Source: Haematobia irritans (Eukaryota; Arthropoda; Insecta; Diptera; Muscidae). Taken from it: 64,000 nt of DNA. A program made the translations under genes and the position numbers. This document shows, one piece after another, positions 42,156 to 52,990 of the stretch (its first letter is position 1; each line of letters starts with the position of its first letter). Location: positions 71,266,632 through 71,330,631 of the forward strand of contig NC_134401.1 of the NCBI RefSeq assembly GCF_050003625.1. Reading direction: 5' to 3'. Below the pieces are notes generated by a model, which was not told the origin of the DNA, searched no databases, and saw nothing but the letters and a program-made list of their open reading frames with translations.

Positions 42156-43003
42156 TTTAAATCTGGCTTGTCGGATATTGAGTGAAAGTTTTATCGATTG
42201 CAGAGTACTGCAAGGGGGCCGGAATGTTTATGTTGAGATGAATTTATTTGGAGTTATAGAATTACCGCCATCTATTGAGATGTGGAGAGGAACCATATTC
42301 GGTTTGTATCCCTTTTGAACATTATCGAAGATGGCTATCAATATACCAGTTTGGGATTTTCTTGTTATCTTTAAGAATCTACTGTTACTCGTTATTATTT
42401 TATTACCTTTGCATCCAATTTTTCTTTTTAAGTTAGTTCATAAGAATCGTTCGAACTGTAAAGTTTTAAACATTATAATTATTGAATTTCGCTGAATTTG
42501 TTAAAATTAAAATTTGTTAAAATTAAAATTTGTTAAAATTAAAAATGCACCACATTGTGCTTGTTTTATAAGTAATAAGAAGTTTTGTTGGTAGCTTCAG
42601 CAGTGCTCCGCCTGTGCTTTGTAAAAATACCCCAATTAGCATACGAATAAACATTGTCTTCATTTTGATTAAATATAAAATGTGCATAAAATTCGTCGCT
42701 TAATTACAAATTACCTGTGTATCTCACATTCGACAACTGGGTTTCTTAATAGAGTTTCACCGATGTTAACGTTGCGAATGGAATTAGCCAATTTGGTCCA
42801 ATAATCACAAAATCCCATTGAACTGGCATTGTACCGTAAGTGGGTATATATATTCAAAGTCCTCGGAATTTCAATTGAGCTCTCATAGAGTAGAGGAATT
42901 ATCTTTCGGGTTTTTTGTTCTATAAAAAATAAGTTATAGAATCAATAATCATTAAAATGAGAGATGGGGTTGAAAATATATAAATTGATAATAAATAAAT
43001 GTC
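42156..43003. other. Unassigned; one short triple repeat
   Basis: About 850 bp. The first 150 bp may continue decayed BEL sequence (CRILSESFIDCRVLQGGRN-like). TTGTTAAAATTAAAA is present three times in tandem at about 42497-42545. Otherwise no gene or element end was recognised. Confidence 0.4.
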
Positions 43004-43190
43004 TAAACCCAGAAAAAAGTGTCTTCGAAACTAAAGGAAAATATGTTTATCAATTTAGCTAACCATTTTATTTCCATTCAGTTAAATTTTTGTGGTAAAT
43101 AATAAAATTTACTTGTTTCAGTAAAAAAATCCTAAACTGAAAGCAGTTAGAAATAGTTCGTTAACTAGAATAAGGCATGGCATTTTGTAA
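43004..43190. mobile_element. Element A left-end fragment
   Basis: AACCCAGAAAAAAGTGTCTTCG through AATAAGGCATGGCATTTT matches 12745-12920 with few differences, then diverges. The right end is absent. Confidence 0.82.
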
Positions 43191-45780
43191 TGACATATTT
43201 CAACGCCAAGGAAATTTCTGTGATATAGATAATAATACTTGGGCAAAATTATGCAATCTTTTTTTTGTTAATTGACTTCTAACTGATTATATATGATAAT
43301 TACTTATATGTGAGATTTTTTTAATATTTTTGTAGAAAATATTATATATTTTCTTTCTTTTGAATATTTTATTATACTACAACTAGGCAACATGTTAGAG
43401 AGCTATCGTGTTGTGAAAATCCCATTGTTGTTAGAGGATTTATGTGGATTGAATAAAATCAGGCTTTCATCTTATTGAAATAGTACATCGAAAGTCTTGT
43501 TTTAATGCCAATTGTTGAGAAGGCGAAAGCGAATCTGATTGTGATCGTTGTATCATTGATTGCGATATCGTCACGGATAAGGTACATAATTTTGTACCTC
43601 TATGATCCGTAGGGAAAATACAGGTACTTTAGTGGTTGACAACGCGGTTATTCAAGCTTGTCAAACTTCTATCCCCTAGTCACGAGGTTAGATATAGTCA
43701 ACGTTGACTTCCTTTTCATTTTTTACTTTCATCTAATCAGAAGCAGAGAATCCAAATTTTTTTACTACCTCAAATCTCGTGACATCCAGTCGAAAAAATA
43801 CTTCAAATTCCCTAAAAGTACTAAAAAATTTTCTCGACTGTGCTCATTTGAAGCGGCAAAATAGGTATTTATGGATTTTCCATTTGTTTTTCAAATAATT
43901 TGTACTAAACAGTAAATCTCCGTAGTATATCCTTTTTCCGCGAGGTCCCGAGTTAAAATATTTCCCCTGGTCCTCAAGGACGGGGAAATCTGTCATCTTT
44001 TCCCACTTAGATAATAGTTTCGTACGCAGTTTTGATCCGTTTTGACGAACGAAGTTTCCCAAATTTCCTTTTTTTTTGTCGCACGGACAGAAAACTTATC
44101 TCGAGATCAGTATAGGATTTCCACAGTACTCTCAAGAAGGAAATATTTCTTTGAATTGGTAAGGAAGTCAAAACTTGATTGTTGCAAGAATTTAACAAAG
44201 TAATTATTTTCTGTAGGCAACCAATAATTTACACCCTGCCGTCGTTTATAGCTTTAAAGCGGAGATCATCAGAAAAGTCTCGAAGAAGAATTCAATTTTA
44301 CGAGGAGAGTAATCTCAGTGTGAAAAGAAATCCATTGCATACCAACAGTAAAAGAAGGAAGAAAAATGAAGCAGTAAAGTAGTTACTCGCGATCGTCTTA
44401 GTCATACACATACCTGGTGCTACAGTAAATGAAATCCATAAAAAATATGAATGTAAAAAAACCTCGATCTAAAGGAATTATATCCAGAAAAGTAAATTTA
44501 AAGCTCATGTCCTCATTGGTAAACAGCTCAAAGACTGTAATCTAAATTGTGTATGCAACCCTCCGAAGGAGAACATTAAAAAAAAGTTATTCGAATTGGG
44601 TACAATGTTTTTTTTTTTTTTTCAAAAGTGCTTGGAGAATGAAAAGAAAAAAAATATGAATAAATAGAATTTATATAATTTAAAATTTTATTGAAAACTC
44701 CATAATATAGAAAAATCGTCAAACATCTCTATTTTGAATCGCTGAGGCCTCATCGTCATCGAAATATGTGTTTGGGTGAGTGTTTATATTTCATTCATTA
44801 TAATTCTTTTTTTTCATAAAAAAAGACGCAAGGCAAGGTAAAGTGGAAACATCATTAAATAAATTACGCATTATGTGTACTCCACTAGAGTCCAAATAAA
44901 TTGTTTGTGTGGGATCAGTAAAAAGTCTCCAAACTATGTTTCCCCCTTACCTTCCCTCTGTAGTAACTAGCATTCATATTTCTATTTTTTCATTCAACTC
45001 TCTTCATTTATGATTTAATGTTATTCCTTCATTATTCCCGCGTAAATAATGATCATTATCTCTATCTCATTGCACTGAGTATGTTGTTGGTGTAAATTCT
45101 CATAGAGACATCACAGACTCTCATTCACAATTTTTTTTTACTATTACCATTTCGGTAAGATTGTTTTTTGTTTTCATTAGTTTTATGATTTTTACTATTC
45201 TTTGCCCAAAATTCGATTGTACTTGCATCACGTTTGTTTTGCTAAAATAGTTTGTAAGAAATTACTTTCTCCGTGGATATTTTACAAGGTATACCCAACA
45301 AACATTTCTTCAGTGTACTCCATACTCTGTTAGAGAAAAAAAAATAATACTGTCTTTGAGTTGTTGAAATTTGGAATTTCTGCCATAACTAAAAAAAATA
45401 TGTAATTTCGTTTGTTTGCTTTTATGAAATTAAGTATTCTCTGAAAAAAATTAGAAAAATTAGGATTTGCTATAATAAGACCGCATATGAATTTCTGAAA
45501 AGCTAGCAAAACTAATTGGTTGCTTTGAAATTTGAATTGTTTAGAATTTGTTGATTTTTTTTATAGTTGGTCTGATAATAAAAATGTATTTATATCTTAC
45601 TTCAGTTTCTTTGTTACAATTTAAAGACAAAAATGATATGAAATTTATTAGATTAATAATCCTAGGCTTACACATTTACTAATGATTTGGAAAGAAATTA
45701 TATTTCGATTTAAATAAATATGGATAGCTAAATTTTGTTTGTTTCTTGCGTGGGTGAATGAGTTAAACTTGATGTTTGTG
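43191..45780. other. Unassigned AT-rich region
   Basis: About 2.6 kb in which I recognise nothing. Short open frames at 43658-43864, 44007-44198 and 44179-44382 are Lys- or Phe-rich with no family signature. No tandem repeats, no LINE or LTR motifs, no TIR pair seen. It may contain diverged intronic or intergenic host DNA. Confidence 0.4.
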
Positions 45781-45821
45781 GGCCCCTAGAAAAGAGAGAG
45801 TACAGGCGTCATTAGGGCATG

Positions 45822-46100
45822 GCAGGTGCGGGTAGTGAGACGCGAACGCTTTAACATCTTAGTGCTCATATTAATTGACATTATGGGTCTCAAACTTTGA
45901 AATTTATTTTTCTCATCATTCTCATGTTTCCAACAAAGGGGTTTTGTGTTTTTTATTGTTGGTAACTTTGGTCCATTTAGTATAATTAAAGAATTTTAAT
46001 TTCGGGAGTCTATATAAAAATTGTAATGCGACAATATGCTATTTAATAAGAGACAAGAACTCCCCCAATTCCGGCTGATAGCTAGATAATTTATGGCTCC
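45822..46100 (+). promoter_or_regulatory. Promoter-like repeat block (copy 2)
   Basis: Partner of 11075-11395. ATGGCAGGTGCGGG at about 45820, CGGGAGTCTATATAAA at 46003-46018, GACAAGAACTCCCCCAATTCC, GCTAG and ATGGCTCCCACCGTC in the same order. The sequence between landmarks is diverged, so the landmarks look constrained, or else the copies come from one element family. No ORF follows. Confidence 0.35.
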
Positions 46101-46214
46101 CACCGTCTCAAATTGCATAGCATCCGTAAGATGTAATTATAAGTTACTCTAGGACAGAATAGAGGTTTAAAACTCTTTGAGATCTCACTCAGAAGTTCAA
46201 ATTTCTATTTCAGG

Positions 46215-46228
46215 ATATCAGTACGTTA
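46215..46228. repeat. Target-site duplication, left copy
   Basis: ATATCAGTACGTTA, identical to 50790-50803. The last bases (GTTA) merge with the (TTAGG)n tail of the LINE, so the boundary is uncertain by a few bases. Confidence 0.9.
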
Positions 46229-46369
46229 GGTTAGGTTAGGTTAAAGTGGCAGCCCGATTAAATTTCAGGCTCACTTAGACTATTCAGTCCATTGTGATAC
46301 CACATTTATCTAACAGTACGTATTACATATGGGCACTTCTAGTCTTAACCACTGAACCTTCTCTATTAT

Positions 46370-47230
46370 TTACTTTTGTGGAACCAACCAGATTGCTCCA
46401 AAAACATTAACAAACTGCTTAACGTTTTCCAGGTCCGCCAGTAATCTAAAGCTATATGCTCCTAAAATTCGCTTACGCCTTACACAAAAAGCAGGACACT
46501 CACACAAGAGGTGTTTAATTGATTCCTTTTCCTCCACATCATGACAGCTTATACAGTAGTCATTATACTTCGCACCTATAGTTTTTGCAAATTCGCCTAT
46601 CAGGCAGCGACCCGTTATAGCAGATATCAGGAGTGCTATCTGACGCCTTGAGAACACTAGCATATCTAGTGTGCGGTTTAAGTTCAAATGGGGCCATATT
46701 TGCTTGGTGTCGTTACAACCCTTGCAATTCTCCCATCGAATATTGGCCATCATAACAGCCTTCTCACGCAGTAAGAGCTTGCAGGTGGCCAGAGGCATAC
46801 CAACAGATTCTAGTTCCTCTGGAATATGTAAGGTAGTTCCTAGCCTTGCTAACACATCTGCTTCGCAGTTCCCCGGTATGTTCCTAACGCCAGGAACCCA
46901 TATTAGGTGAATATTGTACTGATCAGCCATCTCGTTGAGAGATTTGCGGCAGTCTATGGCCGTTTTCGAGTTAAGGAACACAGAGTCCAAGGATTTTATT
47001 GCAGGTTGACTGTCTGAGTATATATTAATGCCCACATTTTTTGGAACATTACTTCTCAGCCAATTCGCCACCTCTGTTATTGCTAATATTTCAGCCTGAA
47101 AAACACTACAGTGATTAGGTAATCTTTTCGCTATTTGAAGTTCCAGATTATTAGAATATACTCCGAACCCCACTTGTCCATCCAATTTGGAGCCATCAGT
47201 GTAGAAATCTATATATTCTTTATTCCCCGG
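46370..47230 (-). pseudogene. LOA-type ORF2 C-terminus: RNase H and CCHC finger
   Basis: About 280 codons. RNase H: FYTDGSK at about 47205 (first Asp), GQVGFGVYSNNLELQI, FQAEILAITEVANWLR (Glu), INIYSDSQPAIKSLDS (second Asp), and HLIWVPGVRNIPGNCEAD ending in the His/Asp region. The acidic residues of the active site are all present in this segment. It is followed by CISCHDVEEKESIKHLLCECP, a CCHC motif at about 46545-46490, and the stop at 46370. RNase H removes the RNA strand during reverse transcription. Confidence 0.88.
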
Positions 47231-47270
47231 GGTCTGTGTACACCACGCCTCACTGTTGGGAATTAGAGTT

Positions 47271-49122
47271 TCAAACTTTTTCCGACCACAGCGATAGCTC
47301 GCGCAACCGCACAGCCGTTGTTGCAGCTGACTGTTTGGCCAAAATGTCTAAAGGCAATAGATGTAGCATGACATTAAGGGAGTCTGTTCCTGTCTTACTA
47401 AATGCGCCTGAGATACATAAGCTCGCCATACGCTGAACTTTATCTAAACAAGTCGGTTTCTGAAGTGCCGCCCACCAGACTACAACACCATATAGCATTA
47501 TAGGTCTAACTACTGCCGTGTATAGCCAATGCACAATTTTTGGTTTTAGTCCCCACTTTTTCCCTATTGCCTTTTTGCACGAGAACAAAGCTACCGTGGC
47601 TTTTCTCGCCTTCTCTTCAATATTAAGCCTAAAATTCAACTTCCTGTCCAAAATAACGCCAAGGTATTTTGCACACTCACCAAAGGTAATTTCAGTACCC
47701 CCTAAATAATGGGCCTAACCGTGGGAGTTTTGCGATCTTTGCAGTACATGACTAGTTCTGTCTTTGCTGGATTTACACCAAGACCATTATCTTTCGCCCA
47801 TTTCTCAGTCATCCGGAGAGCTCTCTGTATAATATCTCTGATTGTAGATGGGAATTTTCCCCTGACTGCTAGCGCCACATCATCTGCGTATGCCACCACT
47901 TTTATCATTTCTTTTTCTAGGGAAACCAGAGGTAGTTTATAGCAACATTCCAAAGAAGAGGTGATAGAACTCCTCCTTGGGGAGTGCCTCTGTTCACATA
48001 CCTTTGTATGTTTGCTTGCCCTAGTGTGGCTGAAATGCGTCTCTTTATTAGAAGTTCGTCTAACAGCCTAAGTATACCTGGATCAACATTCAGAGTTGTC
48101 AGTCCATTTAATATCAAGCTCGGATGGACATTATTGAACGCCACGATTGCGTATTCTTTGACAGATAGTGAGCTTTCAATAAAGCTGACTAGTTCATGCA
48201 ATGCGGTCTCAGTAGACCTGCCCTTCGAGTATGCATGCTGTCGTTTCGAGAGCAAACTTGAATCCACGCTAGTTCTAAGATACGTGTCTATCATCCTCTC
48301 CAGGGTCTTAAGTAGGAATGAGGATAAGCTGATTGGTCGGAAATCCTTCGCACTCGAGTGAGAGGCTTTTCCTGCTTTAGGTATGAAGACGACTTTTGTT
48401 TCCCTCCACTTTTCTGGAATATATGCTAAGTTTACACATCGTTTATATATCACCGTCAACCAGGGGATAATTCTTTCAGCCACTGCTTGTAATTCCGCCG
48501 GAGTAATTCCATCAGGTCCGGGGGATTTGAATGGTCCAAAGCTATTTAAAGCCCATTTTATTCTAGATTCCGACACAATTTCCTCGATAGGAAATGACCG
48601 CTGAGCCTCTGTTACACCGCCAGAACATGGTTCAACCGTCTGATTTCCAGGGAAGTGTGTGTCCAGAAGTACCTCCAATGTCTCCTCACTGGACGTTGTC
48701 CAATTTCCCTCCGATGTTTTAATGAAACCTGGAGCGGTGTTAGTGGATGCTAGTACCTTCCGTAGTCTGGAAGCCTCTGACGTATTCTCAATACTGCTAC
48801 AGTAATCATCCCAAGATTTTTGTTGAGACCTTCTCAGTTCTCGTTTATATGCTCTCAGATTCATCTTGTAAGTGTCCCAATCCTCCGGAGCTCTTGTGGA
48901 CTTTGCTTTGTTAAAGAGCTTCCTGCAGGATTTCCTCATATTACTTAACTCCGTAGTCCACCATGGTGGCCGATTTTTTCCCCTTGGCTTTCCTCTAGGG
49001 CAAGCAGCTTTCAGTGACATGTTGAAGGCCTTAGTAATCCGGTCCACTGCGTGTTCGATATCTTGCACAGAGCTCATATTTGTCTCTGGCATTTCCGGTA
49101 TCATCAAATTGAACGATTCCAA
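47271..49122 (-). pseudogene. LOA-type ORF2 RT domain, broken
   Basis: Blocks 49122-47917, 47953-47702 and 47651-47271 in different frames. RT landmarks: SPGPDGITPAELQAV, FRPISLSSFLLKTLE, HAYSKGRSTETALHELV, RGTPQGGVLSPLLWN and VVAYADDVAL at about 47900-47875. Motif A reads YAIVAFNNVHPS, because 21 bp between two ACGCC direct repeats (about 48142) are lost, removing LDIEGAF and its catalytic Asp while staying in frame. Frameshifts at about 47930 and 47700 and a stop separate the thumb (RPIMLYGVVVWWAAL). Confidence 0.88.
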
Positions 49123-49808
49123 TCATCTTTCCTAACATTTGGCGGAAATATGGTCTTTGAAGTACGAACAGCCAATCTGAAACTTATGTAGCGATGATCT
49201 GAGAAGCTATGTTCCCTCAAAACTTGCCACTCAGATATCTTATCATTCAGTTCCGGAGAGGTCAACGTGACGTCCAAAACCTCTTGTCTGTTCCTGGTGA
49301 CGAAGGTTGGTGCATCTCCCTTATTGCAAACTACCAGGTTAGTACGCAAAATAAACTCTGTATACTCCCGAAATACTATGATGTGCATTTGCATCGCATC
49401 CCATAATGAGTTTTGTCTTTGTTTTTAGTGACTCCTCAACTAAGGTCTTAACGGCACAGGGTGGCATCTCCCTATCATGTCCCATGTAGACCGAAGATAC
49501 CCAATATTTGAATTTGGATATCTCTAGACTGGCTACGACAATGTCTGCATTGCTCAATGAAGGTAGCAGAAACAAGTTTAGTTCGTTTTTAGCAATTATA
49601 CATGCTCGATTTATATCGTTACCGGTTTATGCAAAAGCTTGAAACCCGGAGTGCTTAATTCACAGATCTTGTTCTTATATATGTATGGTTCTTGAATAAG
49701 AACTATATCTATGCCTCCTTTCATCAGGAGAACTTTTAAGGCAGCACAAGCGGCCTTACAATGGTGAAGATTTATCTGGAGGAACCGTAGAACCATCCAA
49801 ATTTTCAA
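49104..49808 (-). pseudogene. LOA-type ORF2 endonuclease, broken
   Basis: Start MKIWMVLRFLQINLHHCKAA at 49808, overlapping the end of ORF1. A 1-bp deletion at about 49625 (GGTTTATG against GGTATTATG) shifts frame after FKLLHK. MGCDANAHHSI is present but 30-odd bp after it are deleted (about 49360). REHSFSDHRYISFRL is complete, unlike in the tandem copies. A 12-bp deletion follows at about 49120. Together these disable target-site nicking. Confidence 0.85.
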
Positions 49809-50684
49809 CCACCGTCACATCAGCCGCTTCAATTGAATCATCAAGGGCTTCCTCTTCACAGATCTCGGTGACTCTCGCAACAATCTGCGGTTCAGCTTTG
49901 GTGAGGTTTGAGCCTGTAGAAACTTCCCGCATACGATTTTCGCCATATTCTGCAGGTTTTATGCCTCCTTCGGCTTCGCTAGGAGATTTTTTCACTGCTG
50001 ACTCTACCGGAGGCTTGTCGGTTTCGGAATCGTTTGGCTGATCGCTTTTGTATACCTTCATATGGATATCATGAAAGCAATCTATAGACCTCTGGTCCGC
50101 AAAAGCTATTAACTTATATCGTCCCTGATACCATCCAGCATCTTGTTGTCGAGGACTTGGTCCGGGAAACTTTTTTCGCACCTCTAAATAGACACCAGAC
50201 ATCGCGTTCTCAATTTTCCCCATGTTTGCCTTGGAATCATACCGTCCAATGCTCCTTTATTAATAATAGCCATCACAAGGCTGTCTATTGCAACTGAGGC
50301 AAACGATCTTTGATCCCGTTTAGAGGATGGCAGCTCATCCGGTGATCGTTCCCTTTTTCCAGCTTCAAGAATTCCTTGAGCCCATTTTAAGGAATCGTTT
50401 TGCTTAGCCTACAACGTGCTTGGGTCGACTGATCTCAATTTCTTTAGGATAAACAAAGCATTTCTTCGTTCCTTGAATCTCTTTCGAGAGGGATTGCCTC
50501 CTTTTGATGTCGTCACCTTAGAAAAGGTTCGACTTGCCAAAGTGTCACCACCAGTCGACCCGTCTACAGGTCGACTAATTGGGCCTGACTCTTGGTCGCT
50601 GCCCAAATTTATAACTTCAGTCGTTACCCGTCCACTGGGCGCTGAAATTAGCAACCCAGTGGATGACTTTGAATTTCGCTGCAT
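49756..50684 (-). pseudogene. LOA-type ORF1, broken
   Basis: This copy shows the true start, MQRNSKSSTGLLISAPSGRV, at 50684, after a CACC context. It continues KRFKERRNALFILKKL and then meets a TAG at about 50409 where copy 1 has Ser (STLSAKQ). An internal deletion of roughly 270 bp joins IDCF to HDIHMKVYKS, removing most of the DUF4780-like part. The acidic tail to PPDKSSPL ends at 49756. Confidence 0.8.
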
Positions 50685-50789
50685 GGTGGTTTATTATTTC
50701 CACCACACGTGAAATTCGTAATAAGTACTTATTACGATGAAATACTATTAGAAAACACGTCCGTTCAGTTCGATGGTTGAATAATGATA
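50685..50789 (-). promoter_or_regulatory. LOA-type LINE 5' UTR / internal promoter region
   Basis: About 100 bp between the TSD and the ORF1 ATG. It contains a palindromic GTAATAAGTACTTATTAC at about 50719-50736 and GTGGTGGAAATAATAAACC just before the start. In this LINE group transcription starts at the first base from an internal promoter, so this must hold it. That is family knowledge; no motif here proves it. Confidence 0.4.
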
Positions 50790-51300
50790 ATATCAGTACG
50801 TTACAATTTTGCTAATACTGTTTTCTTCGCTGGGTATAAGAATTTACTACTGAAAAAGAAAATTTTATTCACTGACCTGCCATTGATGTAATCGATGTGT
50901 TTGCGCGTGGGTTGTTTTTTTTTTTAGTTGGAATCGCGTTGTTATGGTATACGGAGAGATTGTTAAAAAATAATATTGTAAAATTAAATTAAATAAAATA
51001 TTTTTTATTTTAAATTAGTGAGAAAAATGTCAGTTTTATGAAAATTGGTTTATAAAAAAAGAAAACACCAGCTGAATAACAACCCCTTCATTCGACTTAA
51101 TTTTGGAATCTTCAATTATGAGGTAATATTCAGTGACGCTAACCTTTTGTGAAAAAATTAGTTTAGGATTTTTATACCCTCCATCATAGGATGGGGGTAT
51201 ATTAACTTTGTCATTCCGTTTGTAACACATCGAAATATTGCTCTAAGACCCCATAAAGTATATATATTCTGGGTCGTGGTGAAATTCTGAGTCGATCTAA

Positions 51301-51353
51301 GCATGTCCGTCCGTCCGTCCGTCCGTCCGTCCGTCCGTCCGTCCGTCCGTCTG
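51301..51353 (+). repeat. CCGT microsatellite
   Basis: About twelve uninterrupted GTCC units, inside E-rep. The same site has one to four units at 10120 and 11775, so it expanded in this copy. Confidence 0.9.
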
Positions 51354-51482
51354 TTGAAATCACGCTAACTTCCGAACGAAACAAGCTATCGACTTGAAAC
51401 TTGGCACAAGTAGTTGTTATCGATGTAGGTCGGATGGTATTGAAAATGGGCCATATCGGTTCACTTTTACGTATAGCCCCCA

Positions 51483-52990
51483 TATAAAGGGACCCTCAGA
51501 TTTGGCTTGTAGAGCCTCTAACAGAAGCATATTTCATCCGATCCGGCTGAAATTTGGTATATGGTGTTGGTATATGGTCTCTAACAACCATGCAAAAATT
51601 GGTCCATATCGGTCCATAATTATATATAGCCCCCATATAAACCGATCCCCAGATTTGGCTTGCGGAGCCTAAAAGAGAAGCAACTTTCATCCGATCCCGC
51701 TGAAATTTGGTACATGATGTTGGTATATGGTCTCTAACAACCATGCAAAAATTGGTCCATATCGGTCCATAATTATATATAGCCCCCATATAAACCGATC
51801 CCCAGATTTGGCTTGTGGAGCCTCTAAGAGAAGCATATTTCGTCCGATCCGGCTGAAATTTGGTACATGGTGTTGGTATATGGTCTCTAACAACCGTGCA
51901 AAAATTGGTCCACATCGGTCCATAATGATATATAGCCCCCATATAAACCGATCCCCAGATTTGGCTTGCGGAGCCTAAAAGAGAAGCAAATTTCATCCGA
52001 TCCGGCTGAAATTTGGTACATGATGTTGGTATATGGTCTCTAACAACCATGCAAAAATTGGTCCATATCGGTCCATAATTATATATAGCCCCCATATAAA
52101 CCGATCCCCAGATTTGGCTTGTGGAGCCTCTAAGAGAAGCATGTTTCATCCGATCCGGCTGAAATTTGGTACATGGTGTTGGTATATGGTCTCTAACAAC
52201 CGTGCAAAAATTGGTCCACATCGGTCCATAATTATATATAGCCCCCATATAAACCGATCCCCAGATTTGGCTTGCGGAGCCTAAAAGAGAAGCAAATTTC
52301 ATCCGATCCGGCTGAAATTTGGTACATAATGTTGGTATATGGTCTCTAACAACCATGCAAAAATTGGTCCACATCGGTTCATAATTATATGTAGCCCTCA
52401 TATAAACCGATCTCCAGATTTGGCTTGCAAAGCCTCAAAGAGAAGCAAATTGCATCCGATCCGGCTGAAATTTGGTACATGGTATTGGTATATGGTTTCT
52501 ATCAACCATGCAAAAATTGGTCCACATCGGTCCATAATTATATAAAGCGCCCATATAAACCGATCCCCAGATTTGGGTTGGGGAGCCTCAAAGAGAAGCA
52601 AATTTCATCCGATCCGCCTGAAATTTGGTACATGATATTGGTATATGGTCTCTAACAACCATGCAAAAATTGGTCCACATCGGTTCATAATTATATATAG
52701 CCCCATATAAAACGATCCCCAGATTTGGCTTGCGAAGTCTCCAAGAGAAGCAAATTTCATCCAATCCGGTTGTATTTTGGAACATGGTGTTAGTATATGA
52801 TCTTTAACAACCGTGCCAGAATTGGTCCATATCGGTCCATAATTATATATAGCCCCCATATAAAACGTTCTCCAGATTTGACCTCCGGAGCCTCTTGGAG
52901 GAGCAAAATTCATCCGATCTGGTTCAAATTAGGAACGTGGTGTTAGTATAGGGTCGCTAACAACCATATCAAAATTGGTCCAATCACACA
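51483..52990 (-). repeat. 153-bp array with a 306-bp higher-order period
   Basis: Monomer starts (GCCCCCATATAAA) recur at about 51624, 51777, 51930, 52083, 52236, 52389, 52542, 52694 and 52847. From 51508 to 52350 two monomer types alternate. A: TTGCGGAGCCTAAAAGAGAA with ACATGATGTT. B: TTGTGGAGCCTCTAAGAGAA with ACATGGTGTT and ACCGTGC. This gives a dimeric repeat of 306 bp. Outer monomers are more diverged, as expected if the centre is homogenised by unequal exchange. The 301-codon frame is a period artefact. Confidence 0.88.

Larger units (their letters stand above)
46229..50789 (-). mobile_element. LOA-type LINE, full length (4.56 kb), TSD-flanked
   Basis: Minus strand. The 5' end is near 50789, with a roughly 100-bp 5' UTR, overlapping ORF1 and ORF2, a 3' UTR and a tail of TGTGGTATCACAATGG ... 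CGGGCTGCCACTTTAACC(TAACC)n at 46229-46310. A 14-bp duplication, ATATCAGTACGTTA, flanks it. All protein domains are represented, but several deletions and frameshifts kill it. Its 3' tail is the one found on the SINE. Relative to copy 1 it retains the FSDH block but lost other segments, so the two descend from different sources. Confidence 0.9.

Noticed and set aside
46223..46240. Telomeric array (TTAGG)
   Set aside because: Only three units, always at the end of a retroposon tail and always inside other repeats.
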